Shown piece by piece: positions 15,085 to 23,136 of a stretch of DNA of 31,019 bases. The translations under genes and the position numbers were made by a program. The notes under the pieces were generated by a model. The model saw nothing but the letters and a program-made list of their open reading frames with translations, had not been told where the DNA came from and searched no databases. The DNA comes from Lentisphaeria bacterium UBA1776. GTDB taxonomy: Bacteria; Verrucomicrobiota; Lentisphaeria; Victivallales; Victivallaceae. The DNA lies in the NCBI GenBank assembly GCA_002314605.1, contig DCGO01000070.1, forward strand, positions 34,897 through 65,915, given 5' to 3'. Within the stretch, counting starts at the first letter, position 1. The number at the start of each line of letters is the position of its first letter.

Positions 15085-18000
15085 TCAGAGGATCTCGCCG
15101 ACCTTCTTGTAGAAGTCCATTCGCTTCTTGGCGGCGGTCTCCGCATTGGCAAACAGCGTTTCAGCATTAGCCGGGTTGGCTTTCAGCAGCTGCTTGTAGC
15201 GGTTCTCGCTGCGGATGAAGTCCTGATAGCTGGCAACCGCATCTTTGGTCTCCCAGATGAACGGATTGTCGATATCCGGGTTGTAGCGGTACAGCGGCCA
15301 GTAACCGGCTTCCACCGCGCGTTTCTGCTCCACCTGACTCTTGGTCATATTGATGCCGTGGAGCATGCAGGGCGCATAAGCCAGGATGATGGACGGGCCG
15401 TTGTGGGCCTCGGCCTCGCGGATGGCCGTCAGCGCCTGCTGGCGGTTGGCTCCCATGGAGATGCTGGCCACATAGACGTTGCCGTAGCTCATGCACATGA
15501 AGCCCAGATTCTTCTTGGTCATCTGTTTGCCGGCCGCCGCAAAGAGTGCAACCGCGCCGATGGGGGTGGATTTGGAAGCCTGCCCGCCTGTGTTGGAGTA
15601 GATCTCGGTATCCAGCACCAGGATGTTCACGTTGCGGTTCTGCGCCACCACATGATCCAATCCGCCGTAACCGATATCGTAGGCCCAGCCGTCACCGCCG
15701 ATGATCCACACCGACTTGTTGACGAAGTAGTCCTTGAGTTCCAGCATCTTGGTGTAGATGGCCTTTGCCTCGCCCTCGGATTTCTCTGCGGCGACCGGCA
15801 GAAGCTTGGCCAGCTCGTTCTGGTTGGCAATGGCCGCGTCATCGGTCTTGTCCCAGTTGGCCACGGTGTAATCAAGGAGGCCCTTCATCTTGTCGCAGCA
15901 GACGCCGATCTCCTGAATGCGCTTGATGTTGTTGAAGAGCTGTCTGCGTGTCGTATCCACGGAAACGCGCATACCGAAGCCGTACTCGGCATTGTCCTCA
16001 AAGAGGCTGTTGGCCCACGCCGGTCCCCGGCCGTTCTTGTCCTTGCAATAGGGCAGGCTCGGGAAGGAGCCGGAGTAGATGGAGCTGCAGCCCGTGGCGT
16101 TGGCCACGATCATGCGGTTGCCGAAGAGCTGGCTCACCATCTTGACATACGGAGCTTCGCCGCAGCCGGCGCACGCACCGTTGAACTCGAAATACGGCAG
16201 TTTGAAGCCCAGACCCTTGACCGTGGCGTCCGACGTGCCGCCCATGATATCATCCGGGAGATCCATGAAGAATTTGACATTCTCCTGCTGACCGGCCTTG
16301 CGTTCGCCGGCGGCGCTCACCATGGTGAGAGCCTTCTCCTTGGCAATACAGGTCTCGGCGCAGACACCGCAGCCCAGACAGTCGTCCACAAAGATCTGGA
16401 TCCTGTACTTGAGGCCCAGTTCCTTCTTGACCGGGGGCTTGGCATCCACGGTGTTGAAGGATGCCGGAGCACTGGCCAGATCCGCCGGTGCAACGAGCTT
16501 GGCGCGGATTGCGGCATGGGGGCAGCTCATCACGCACTGGTTGCACTGGATGCACTTGGCCGCATCCCACTGGGGGACTTTCGGCGCCACGCCGCGCTTC
16601 TCGAAGCGGGCGGTGCCGGTGGGCATGGAGCCGTCGAAACTCATGGCGGAGACCGGGACGGTGTCGCCTTTCTGGGCCAGCACCGGTTCCATCAGCTTGG
16701 TGGCGAAGTCGCCCATATCGGCGGTGAATTTCGGCGCCGGGGTGTAGCAGGCCACGCCGTCCAAAGAGGCGGGGACATTCACCTGGCAGAGCCCGTCCAG
16801 AGCCTTGTCAACGCAGAGTTTGTTCTGATCGACAACTTCCTGTCCCTTCTTGGCGAACTTCTTTTCAATGCCTTTTTTGATGTAGCCGATGGCCTTGTCT
16901 TCCGGAATGATGCCGGCCAGCTTGAAGAAGCAGGTCTGCATGATGGTGGAGATGTACTTGGCGCTGCCGACCTCCAGCGCGACCTTGAGGGCGTCCACCA
17001 CATAGAACTTGATCTTCTTGGAGACGATGGTTTCCTGCATATCGCGGGTCAGCGTCGCAAAAGCCTGATCGGTGGGGGCGTTGGTGTTCAGGAGGAAGGT
17101 ACCGCCTTCCTTGATGCCGGAGATCATATCGTACATGCCGATGTACGCCTGATTGGGGCAGGCCACGAAATTCGGCGCGGTGATAAGGTACTCGCTGGTG
17201 ATCGGCTTGTCGCCGAAACGCAGATGGCTGATGGTGATGCCGCCGGACTTCTTGGAGTCGTAGGCAAAATACGCCTGAACGTATTTGTCGGTATTGTCGC
17301 CGATAATGGCCACGGAGTTCTTGTTGGACCCCACGGTACCATCGGAGCCGAGGCCCCAGAAGCAGCAACTGGTGGTGCCGGCGGGCTCGGTGACGATGGT
17401 TTCGTCCACTGGGATGGAGAGGTGGCTCACATCGTCGGTGATGCCCACGGTAAAGTTGTGCGTGCACTTACCGTCAAGGTGCTTGTAGATGGCGGCGACC
17501 ATGGAGGGGGTGAATTCCTTGCTGGCCAGACCGAAACGACCGCCGATGATGGTCAGATCCTTGCGGTCCGCCAGAGCGGCCTTCACGTCCAGATACAGCG
17601 GCTCGCCGTAGCAGCCGGGTTCCTTGCAGCGGTCGAGGACCGCGATTTTCTTTGCCGTGGCAGGCAGCGCTTTGGCCAGAGCTTCGATGGAGAAGGGCCG
17701 GTACAGACGGACCTTGATGAGGCCCAGCTTCTGCCCTTTGGCATTCAGATAATTGATGGCTTCCTCAATGACTTCGCATCCGGAACCCATGGCCACGATG
17801 ACCTTGTCGGCATCTTTGGCACCGACGTAATCAAAGAGGTGCAGCGGCCGACCGGTGAGGGTCGAGACCTGATCCATGTACTTCTGGACGATGCCGGGGA
17901 GGGCTGCGTAGATGTTGTTGGTGGTCTCCCGGCCCTGGAAATAGACATCCGGGTTCTGGGCGGCCATCTTGGCATAGGGAGCCTCGGGACGGAGGGCACG

Positions 18001-18615
18001 GGCGCGGAAGCGGTCGATGTATTTCTGATCCACCAGCGTCTTCATGTCCGCATAGTCCAGAAGCTCGATCTTCTGATATTCGTGAGAGGTGCGGAACCCG
18101 TCGAAGAAGGCCAGGAACGGCACTTCGCTTTCCAGGGTGGCCAGATGGGCCACGATGGCCATATCATGGGTTTCCTGGATGCTGGCAGCGCTGGTCATGG
18201 CGTAACCGGTGGCGCGGCAGGCCATCACATCGGAGTGATCGCCGAAGATGGAGAGGGACTGCGCGGCAAGGGCCCGTGCGGAAACATGGAACACCGTCGG
18301 GAGCATTTCCCCGGCGATTTTGTACATGTTGGGGATCATCAGGAGAAGACCCTGACTGGCCGTGTAGGTCGTGGTGAGGGACCCGGCGGAAAGGGAGCCG
18401 TGCACGGCACCGGCGGCACCGGCTTCGGACTGCATTTCCACCATCTGCAGCGGCTCGCCAAACATGTTCAGTTTGCCTTTTGCGGCCCAGCTGTCCGCAT
18501 ACTCCGCCATCGGGGAGGACGGCGTGATCGGGTAGATCGCCGCGACTTCGCTGAACGCGTACGCGACGTACGAGGCGGCCTCATTGCCGTCGATCGTCTT
18601 CATTGTTTTGCCCAT
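15085..18615 (-). CDS. nifJ: Pyruvate:ferredoxin (flavodoxin) oxidoreductase
   Basis: The 1176-residue single-chain enzyme oxidatively decarboxylates pyruvate to acetyl-CoA and passes electrons to ferredoxin or flavodoxin; it is oxygen-sensitive and typical of anaerobes. The N-terminus has AAIYPITPSSPMAEYAD of domain I. Two [4Fe-4S] ferredoxin motifs follow, CIQCNQCVMSCPH (about residue 687) and CLGCGVCAETC (about 745). The proximal-cluster cysteines are in GACAGCGEAPYVKM (about 817), and the thiamine diphosphate site is GDGWAYDIGYGG (about 973). Length and domain order match the homodimeric family. The ATG follows AGAGGAAAT. The gene is monocistronic, with its own promoter and terminator. 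It would consume pyruvate made by the malic enzyme of this window. Confidence 0.97.
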   Translation of the reverse strand: MGKTMKTIDGNEAASYVAYAFSEVAAIYPITPSSPMAEYADSWAAKGKLNMFGEPLQMVEMQSEAGAAGAVHGSLSAGSLTTTYTASQGLLLMIPNMYKIAGEMLPTVFHVSARALAAQSLSIFGDHSDVMACRATGYAMTSAASIQETHDMAIVAHLATLESEVPFLAFFDGFRTSHEYQKIELLDYADMKTLVDQKYIDRFRARALRPEAPYAKMAAQNPDVYFQGRETTNNIYAALPGIVQKYMDQVSTLTGRPLHLFDYVGAKDADKVIVAMGSGCEVIEEAINYLNAKGQKLGLIKVRLYRPFSIEALAKALPATAKKIAVLDRCKEPGCYGEPLYLDVKAALADRKDLTIIGGRFGLASKEFTPSMVAAIYKHLDGKCTHNFTVGITDDVSHLSIPVDETIVTEPAGTTSCCFWGLGSDGTVGSNKNSVAIIGDNTDKYVQAYFAYDSKKSGGITISHLRFGDKPITSEYLITAPNFVACPNQAYIGMYDMISGIKEGGTFLLNTNAPTDQAFATLTRDMQETIVSKKIKFYVVDALKVALEVGSAKYISTIMQTCFFKLAGIIPEDKAIGYIKKGIEKKFAKKGQEVVDQNKLCVDKALDGLCQVNVPASLDGVACYTPAPKFTADMGDFATKLMEPVLAQKGDTVPVSAMSFDGSMPTGTARFEKRGVAPKVPQWDAAKCIQCNQCVMSCPHAAIRAKLVAPADLASAPASFNTVDAKPPVKKELGLKYRIQIFVDDCLGCGVCAETCIAKEKALTMVSAAGERKAGQQENVKFFMDLPDDIMGGTSDATVKGLGFKLPYFEFNGACAGCGEAPYVKMVSQLFGNRMIVANATGCSSIYSGSFPSLPYCKDKNGRGPAWANSLFEDNAEYGFGMRVSVDTTRRQLFNNIKRIQEIGVCCDKMKGLLDYTVANWDKTDDAAIANQNELAKLLPVAAEKSEGEAKAIYTKMLELKDYFVNKSVWIIGGDGWAYDIGYGGLDHVVAQNRNVNILVLDTEIYSNTGGQASKSTPIGAVALFAAAGKQMTKKNLGFMCMSYGNVYVASISMGANRQQALTAIREAEAHNGPSIILAYAPCMLHGINMTKSQVEQKRAVEAGYWPLYRYNPDIDNPFIWETKDAVASYQDFIRSENRYKQLLKANPANAETLFANAETAAKKRMDFYKKVGEIL

Positions 18616-18656
18616 GATTTCCTCTTATGGTTAATGGTTGAGAGAAACAACGTATT

Positions 18657-18685
18657 AAAATACACTCAAAACCGTATTTTTTCAA
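18657..18685 (-). promoter_or_regulatory. Promoter of nifJ
   Basis: On the minus strand TTGAAA (18685-18680), a 17-bp spacer and TATTTT (18662-18657) lie about 42 bases before the start codon. Confidence 0.55.
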
Positions 18686-18723
18686 GTTTTTTTACGGAAA
18701 AAGCGGGTTCCTGCGAAGAATCT

Positions 18724-20343
18724 TCAGTCAAGCCGGAAGACATGGTATTCCCGGTGACCGAGGCTTCCGGAGCGGACCCGTCTGAATTTGAGTTTCAGCG
18801 ATTCCGCCGTTTTCAGAAATTTCCGGGTCCTTCCTCCGTCTTTGACGATGACAATATCGTTTTTCGTCAGCCCCGGCAGGACCTGCATGGCTTCTTCCCG
18901 GCGGTACATCCGGTCGTAAGCCGTACCTTTTGAACGGTAGCCGCACTTGAGAAAATGCACCCGGTCCCGTTTGTCCACCGGGACCCAGAGAAGGTATTTC
19001 AGACCTTCGTGGTCGGGATCTTCTTCAAAAATAGAGGTGTCGCCGGTCCGCATCCCTTCCGCTTCCCGGACGAAAAGACTGGAATTTTCCGCAGTGCCGA
19101 TCAGGGGAATGATGTATCCGCAGTTGATCAGCACGAGACACCCGGAAAGTACTTCCCATATCCCGAGGTACCCGGAAAAAGCTTTTCTTTTCCGCCAGAG
19201 GAGGAAACTTAAGGCCAGTGCGGCAGTCCAGTTGACCCATGGGAGTGTTTGGACCGGCCAGATGAGACAGCCGAGAGTGATCAGTATGGGGACAGCCGCC
19301 GCAACAGCCAGAGGCAGGTACTGCATCCAGCGGAGGATGATTGGTGCGAAACGCTCCTCCCGGGGGAGGGGACCGGTCAGAAACCACGCTCCTGCCAGCG
19401 CTCCTGCCGGCATCAAAGGCAGGATATAGCGGAGGTGTTTTCCCTCGGGGATGCTCAATATCACAACCGGCAGCAGGAGAAAACCCAGCAGCGGCAGAAC
19501 AGGCTTCTGCAAAACCTCTTTCCGCTTCCAGATCAGTGCCGCCAGCACGAGGAAGCTCCCCGGGACGAAACTGCAGAATCCGTCCAGAAAGTAATAGAAG
19601 AAATCTCCCCCCCTGACACGCTTCCCGATCTGCCAGTCGATGAAATGGCGGAAAAGTGCTTCGCCGCCTTCAAGAAACATGAACCCGATCACCAGCCCCG
19701 TGCCAATGGCGGCGGCGAAGGCTCCGGTCATACCGTAAACAAGGATATTTTTCCGGTTTCCCTCCGTCAGCACCCATCCGGCAACGGCGCCGCCAAAGAC
19801 CAGCAGCCCCAGAGAACCCCGGAAGAAAATGGATAAAATCACCCCTGCGGCAAAGAAAAACACGGTCCGCATCCGGTCCGGCTCTTTTCGTAGAAAATAC
19901 AGCATCGTGACCGCCAAAGCCGCAACGGGAAGGTCGATCCCGAACTGGCAGATGCTGTAGGTGTATTCAAAACTTGAGAGAAGAATGAGGACAGCCCACC
20001 ATCCGGCGGACCTTTTCATGTTTTCTCCGGTGAGGAAGGTCATCATCAGCGTGAAACTTCCCAGCAGAATGGACGGCTGAGACATGCTCCACAAGTTGAC
20101 AAATCTCCCGCCGAGAGTGAAGAGGCTTGCGATATAGAAATACGGTGAAAAATAATCGGCATAGGGTACATGGTTGATTCGGGGAAAAAGACTCCACGGT
20201 TCCGTCCCAAGCCCCTGCAAAATGAAGGCGAAACGGACATCGATTTTGCTCACTTCCGTCCCGATGACCGCCAGAGAAAACAGGAGATAACTCAGCAGAA
20301 AAACTCCTGCCGCCGGATGTTTCCGGAAAAACGCAAAATTCAT
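18724..20343 (-). CDS. ArnT/PMT-like membrane glycosyltransferase
   Basis: About 539 residues with around ten or more hydrophobic segments, the first at 12-30 (AGVFLLSYLLFSLAVIG). The first periplasmic loop carries acidic and aromatic residues (EVSKIDVRFAFILQG, then ADYFSPYFYIASLF), as in GT-C enzymes of the ArnT/PMT (GT83/GT39) type. The later segment ILSIPEGKHLRYILPLMPAG matches the charged ArnT-family loop before a helix. Such proteins move a sugar from a polyprenyl-phosphate carrier to lipid A or to protein; the acceptor cannot be told. The C-terminal ~110 residues form a soluble domain. I chose ATG 20343 (or 20346) because GGAGAGG lies directly upstream; ATG 20358 precedes this site. Confidence 0.75.
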   Translation of the reverse strand: MNFAFFRKHPAAGVFLLSYLLFSLAVIGTEVSKIDVRFAFILQGLGTEPWSLFPRINHVPYADYFSPYFYIASLFTLGGRFVNLWSMSQPSILLGSFTLMMTFLTGENMKRSAGWWAVLILLSSFEYTYSICQFGIDLPVAALAVTMLYFLRKEPDRMRTVFFFAAGVILSIFFRGSLGLLVFGGAVAGWVLTEGNRKNILVYGMTGAFAAAIGTGLVIGFMFLEGGEALFRHFIDWQIGKRVRGGDFFYYFLDGFCSFVPGSFLVLAALIWKRKEVLQKPVLPLLGFLLLPVVILSIPEGKHLRYILPLMPAGALAGAWFLTGPLPREERFAPIILRWMQYLPLAVAAAVPILITLGCLIWPVQTLPWVNWTAALALSFLLWRKRKAFSGYLGIWEVLSGCLVLINCGYIIPLIGTAENSSLFVREAEGMRTGDTSIFEEDPDHEGLKYLLWVPVDKRDRVHFLKCGYRSKGTAYDRMYRREEAMQVLPGLTKNDIVIVKDGGRTRKFLKTAESLKLKFRRVRSGSLGHREYHVFRLD

Positions 20344-20378
20344 CATATCCCTCTCCATGATAAAAAAAGTATTGTATA

Positions 20379-20407
20379 ACTATATCACAGCAAGAGGATT
20401 TCTGCAA
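20379..20407 (-). promoter_or_regulatory. Promoter of the ArnT-like gene
   Basis: On the minus strand TTGCAG (20407-20402), a 17-bp spacer and TATAGT (20384-20379) form a good sigma70-type promoter close to the start codon. Confidence 0.6.
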
Positions 20408-20423
20408 ATCATGATCCGCTTGT

Positions 20424-21584
20424 TCAGCGGGATTCCTGAAGAATTTTTTTCAGCACTTCCGGCGCTTGATCCAGGGGAACCGGATGGGGGGCAAGGGCCA
20501 GTTTCATGGGATTTTCCCCTGCTTTGGCGGCGGTCCGTTCGAGAACTTCATCGTCAATGGCCTGATAGGCCCGCAGTCCGGCCGGTACGCCGCACTCATC
20601 CAGAAAGCGCCGGAAACCGGTGATCACTTCCTCCTGCGTTTTGCCCGGAAAGATACCGGCAAGTTCCATGGTCCGTTCCGCTACTGCGGGATTGGCGAGG
20701 TAATATCGCCACGCCGCCGGCAGCAGCAGAATGGCGGCGATCCCGTGTGGGATCCTGCTGAACCACGAGAAACTGGCAAGATGAGGGAGCCCGGTGGATT
20801 TCCAGCGGATGACCGCCCCGCCCAGAACCGCCGCCAGGGCCAGCTCTTCCCTGCTGTTCCGGAAATCCTGCAGATGTTTCCGGATGAGCCGGATGCCGGT
20901 CCGCGCAAAATCATTGGCAGCCGGGAATCGCCCGTCCTGACCGACATTCAGAAAACCTTCCATCAGATGCGCCAGTGCATCACAGCCCGTGGCCAGAGAG
21001 ACATCATCGGGCATGGTTTCGGTCATATCCGGGTCCACAATGGCAATTTCCGGGATGATCATGGGGTCGCTGATGAGTTTTTTGACCCCTCGGGTACGAT
21101 CGACGATATTGCTGTAAAGGGTGACTTCGGAACCGGTCCCGGAGGTGGTGGGGACGGCGATGATCCGGTCCGGTTTCCGGTCCGGAAATTTTTCCGTGAT
21201 TGCATTGCTGCCGAAAAAGGTTTCCGCCGGGACCTTGAACTGAAATGCCGCGTAAGCCGCCTTGGCCGCATCCATGACACTGCCTCCCCCCAGGGCAATG
21301 ACGGTATCCGGGCGGTTTCCCTCCAGAAAATCCGTCATGGCATGAATGGTTCCGAGATCCGGTTCCGCCGGGATCCGGTTGAAGCGGACCCAGCCGGAAG
21401 ATCCGTCCGAAAAGGCTTTCAGCAGCCGTGCAAAGTTGCCGCTGGCATCTGCCGAGTGCCCGCCCGTGAAAATGGCGGCGGTCCGGGTGCGCCGGACGTT
21501 CAGAATATTTCCCAGTTCCCGTATGCTCCCCCGTCCGAAAAGAACATCAGTATCGGGAATGCGGTTTACAATATTGCTGTCCAT
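20424..21584 (-). CDS. Iron-containing alcohol dehydrogenase family protein
   Basis: At 386 residues this matches group III (iron-type) alcohol dehydrogenases. The NAD(P)-binding half has IALGGGSVMDAAKAA (96-110) and AVPTTSGTGSEVT (143-155). Metal ligands D202 and H206 are in GCDALAHLMEG, and H280 is in RIPHG. The third-ligand loop is odd: PHLASFSWFSRIPH has 12 residues between its histidines, where FucO-type enzymes have 14 with an additional His between, so metal site or activity may differ. Substrates in the family include propanediols, butanol, lactaldehyde and phosphonoacetaldehyde; I cannot choose one. The gene is divergent from the deaminase gene, and their promoters overlap. Confidence 0.85.
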   Translation of the reverse strand: MDSNIVNRIPDTDVLFGRGSIRELGNILNVRRTRTAAIFTGGHSADASGNFARLLKAFSDGSSGWVRFNRIPAEPDLGTIHAMTDFLEGNRPDTVIALGGGSVMDAAKAAYAAFQFKVPAETFFGSNAITEKFPDRKPDRIIAVPTTSGTGSEVTLYSNIVDRTRGVKKLISDPMIIPEIAIVDPDMTETMPDDVSLATGCDALAHLMEGFLNVGQDGRFPAANDFARTGIRLIRKHLQDFRNSREELALAAVLGGAVIRWKSTGLPHLASFSWFSRIPHGIAAILLLPAAWRYYLANPAVAERTMELAGIFPGKTQEEVITGFRRFLDECGVPAGLRAYQAIDDEVLERTAAKAGENPMKLALAPHPVPLDQAPEVLKKILQESR

Positions 21585-21604
21585 AAATGATCTTTTCCGT
21601 ATGG

Positions 21605-21658
21605 TTGATTTTTGGTGTATTCCGTGTTATAGTATAATCCGATCTCAAAAAAAAGCAA
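21605..21658. promoter_or_regulatory. Overlapping divergent promoters (dehydrogenase and deaminase)
   Basis: On the plus strand TTGATT (21605-21610), 17 bp and TATAGT (21628-21633, with TGT extension) face the deaminase gene. On the minus strand TTGCTT (21658-21653), 16 bp and TATACT (21636-21631) face the dehydrogenase gene. The two -10 boxes overlap in the near-palindrome TTATAGTATAA, so only one polymerase could bind at a time. Confidence 0.5.
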
Positions 21659-21669
21659 AGGATTTTTGA

Positions 21670-22143
21670 ATGGAACGACCGTCTTGGGATGAATATTTCA
21701 TGAATATCGCCAAAGTTGCCGCCACCCGGGGCAACTGCTCCAGGCGGCAGGTGGCGGCGGTGATCGTCCGGGACCACCGGGTGATCTCCACCGGCTATAA
21801 CGGCACTCCCCGCGGCGTGAAGAACTGCTGCGACGGCGGCTGTCACCGGTGCAATTCCGACGTCCCCAGCGGGACCCACCTCAAGGACTGCCTCTGCAGT
21901 CACGCCGAGGAAAATGCCATTGTCCAGGCTGCCTGCTACGGGATCGCGGTCAAGGGCGCCACCCTCTACACCACTTACAGCCCCTGTCTCCAATGTGCCA
22001 AAATGATCATCAATGCCGGTATCGCCGAGGTGATCTATTTTCAGCACTACACCATTGACGATGTATCGCTGGCGCTCCTCCGTGAAGCCGGCGTAACAGT
22101 CCGGGGTCTGGAGGACCATGAAGATGCCGGAGGCCGGGTATGA
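21670..22143 (+). CDS. dCMP deaminase (ComEB-type cytidine/deoxycytidylate deaminase)
   Basis: The 157-residue product has the zinc-dependent deaminase signature HAEENA (H78, catalytic E80) and SPCLQCAKMI (C106, C109). The N-terminal half (SRRQVAAVIVRDHRVISTGY, NGTPRG) and the cysteine/histidine-rich insert CCDGGCHRCNSD match dCMP deaminases of the ComEB/Dctd type, which turn dCMP into dUMP for dTTP synthesis. The insert suggests a second zinc, as in allosteric dCMP deaminases. AAAGGA lies eight bases before the ATG. The stop overlaps the rfaE2 start (ATGA), so the two are co-translated although they belong to different pathways. Confidence 0.9.
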   Translation: MERPSWDEYFMNIAKVAATRGNCSRRQVAAVIVRDHRVISTGYNGTPRGVKNCCDGGCHRCNSDVPSGTHLKDCLCSHAEENAIVQAACYGIAVKGATLYTTYSPCLQCAKMIINAGIAEVIYFQHYTIDDVSLALLREAGVTVRGLEDHEDAGGRV

Positions 22144-22637
22144 CGGGGACATTTGATCCGGCAGACAGGGTCCTTGATCTGAAGGGCGCTGCCGCCTTCC
22201 GGGAGGAATTGCGCCGGGCCGGAAAAAGGCTTGTGGTCACCAACGGGTGTTTTGATCTCCTGCACCGGGGACACGCAACTTACCTTGCCGCCGCCCGTGC
22301 TCACGGGGACGCTCTCCTGGTACTGGTGAATTCCGACGCTTCCGTCCGTGAATTGAAAGGTTCCTCGCGGCCGGTGGTGGATGAGTACAGCCGGGCTTTC
22401 CTGCTCGCTTCCCTCCGGGCCGTGGATGCGGCGCTGATCTTTCAGGGAAAACGCTGCGATCGGGAACTGACGGCTCTCGTTCCGGATATTTATGTGAAAG
22501 CCGGAGATTATACTCTTGAGAAACTTGATCCGGCGGAACGCACTGCGTTGGAAAAAGCCGGGACAAAGATCGTCTTCATGCCTTTTGTCCCCGGCTTTTC
22601 CACCACCGGGACCCTCAAAAAGATTTTAGGCGGGTAG
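22140..22637 (+). CDS. rfaE2: D-glycero-beta-D-manno-heptose 1-phosphate adenylyltransferase
   Basis: The 165-residue product corresponds to the C-terminal domain of HldE as a free-standing protein (RfaE domain II), which makes ADP-heptose for lipopolysaccharide inner core. The nucleotidyltransferase motif is TNGCFDLLHRGHATYL (H42, H45), followed by VLVNSDASVRELKG and RPVVDEYSRA. VKAGDYTLEKL and the end GFSTTGTLKKILGG match the family. The kinase domain is not in this window. The stop codon TAG lies within an 8-bp tandem duplication (GCGGGTAG twice, 22630-22645) that abuts the structured intergenic element. Confidence 0.93.
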   Translation: MTGTFDPADRVLDLKGAAAFREELRRAGKRLVVTNGCFDLLHRGHATYLAAARAHGDALLVLVNSDASVRELKGSSRPVVDEYSRAFLLASLRAVDAALIFQGKRCDRELTALVPDIYVKAGDYTLEKLDPAERTALEKAGTKIVFMPFVPGFSTTGTLKKILGG

Positions 22638-23131
22638 GCGGGTAGCACCTTCTCCCCACTTCCGGGGAGGGTTGTGTTTATGCAGATTTCTGCTTTGGAT
22701 TTGAGGCACTCGGAGCCGAAGGGGGCAGCGTACTCCGCTTCCCCCTTCGTGATCCTCCTTGCTCCCGAGCTCCGGCGGATGGCCGGCGGCACGCGATGCG
22801 GACTTTTTGAGTTAACCGCGCCCTATGCCGGGACGGCATAGGGCTTAATGCTCAGGCCCACTCGGCAGCCCAAAATATTTTTTGCGCTGTGTTCGCGCCC
22901 GGAAGGGCGCGAGCATCCCCTCCTTAAGTATGCACGTGGCTCGTTGCGTTGAGCGGTCAGAATGCACCTGGAGGAGAGTCCATTGGCCCGGGCCTTTCGG
23001 CCATGACGGCTTTGGTGGTGAGCCTATGGCCGAAAGATACAATATGTGTGTATTCTCCCGGAGGCTAGAGAGTCCGAAGGCCGACAGCCGACCACATCGA
23101 AGCGGCCCGTTTGCCGCCGGGTGCTACCCGC
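22638..23131. repeat. Structured intergenic element with 12-bp terminal inverted repeats
   Basis: This 494-base stretch between rfaE2 and pnp is bounded by GCGGGTAGCACC (22638-22649) and its exact reverse complement (23120-23131). Inside are strong hairpins: CTCCCC/GGGGAG (22652-22669), a 14-bp arm with one mismatch (22717-22730 with 22736-22749), a perfect 11-bp arm (22820-22830 with 22834-22844), TCGCGCCC-GGAA-GGGCGCGA (22893-22912) and an 11-bp arm CTTTCGGCCAT/ATGGCCGAAAG (22994-23036). I find no protein gene: a plus-strand frame beginning at 22882 runs on antisense through pnp and is a shadow. It could be a MITE-like non-autonomous element, a family of intergenic repeats or a structured RNA. 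No target-site duplication is evident across the two ends. Confidence 0.5.
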
Positions 23132-23136
23132 GCAGA

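Noticed and set aside
14971..18933. Very long open frame (over 1300 codons) on the plus strand opposite nifJ
   Set aside because: It is antisense to a complete, well-recognised nifJ and has no family motifs or ribosome site. GC-rich codon use leaves the opposite strand free of stops, as also happens opposite the malic enzyme (640-2904) and pnp (22882-25320).
22966..23131. Sequence GGAGGAGAGTCC resembling the conserved GGAGGAAAGTCC of RNase P RNA
   Set aside because: The rest of the RNase P core (the matching P4 strand with ACAGAA, and the long conserved middle) is missing within the possible length, so this is a short chance match.
22638..23131. A CRISPR array or integron attC site
   Set aside because: There are no regularly spaced direct repeats, and the inverted ends are not attC core sites. 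The hairpins differ in sequence from one another.
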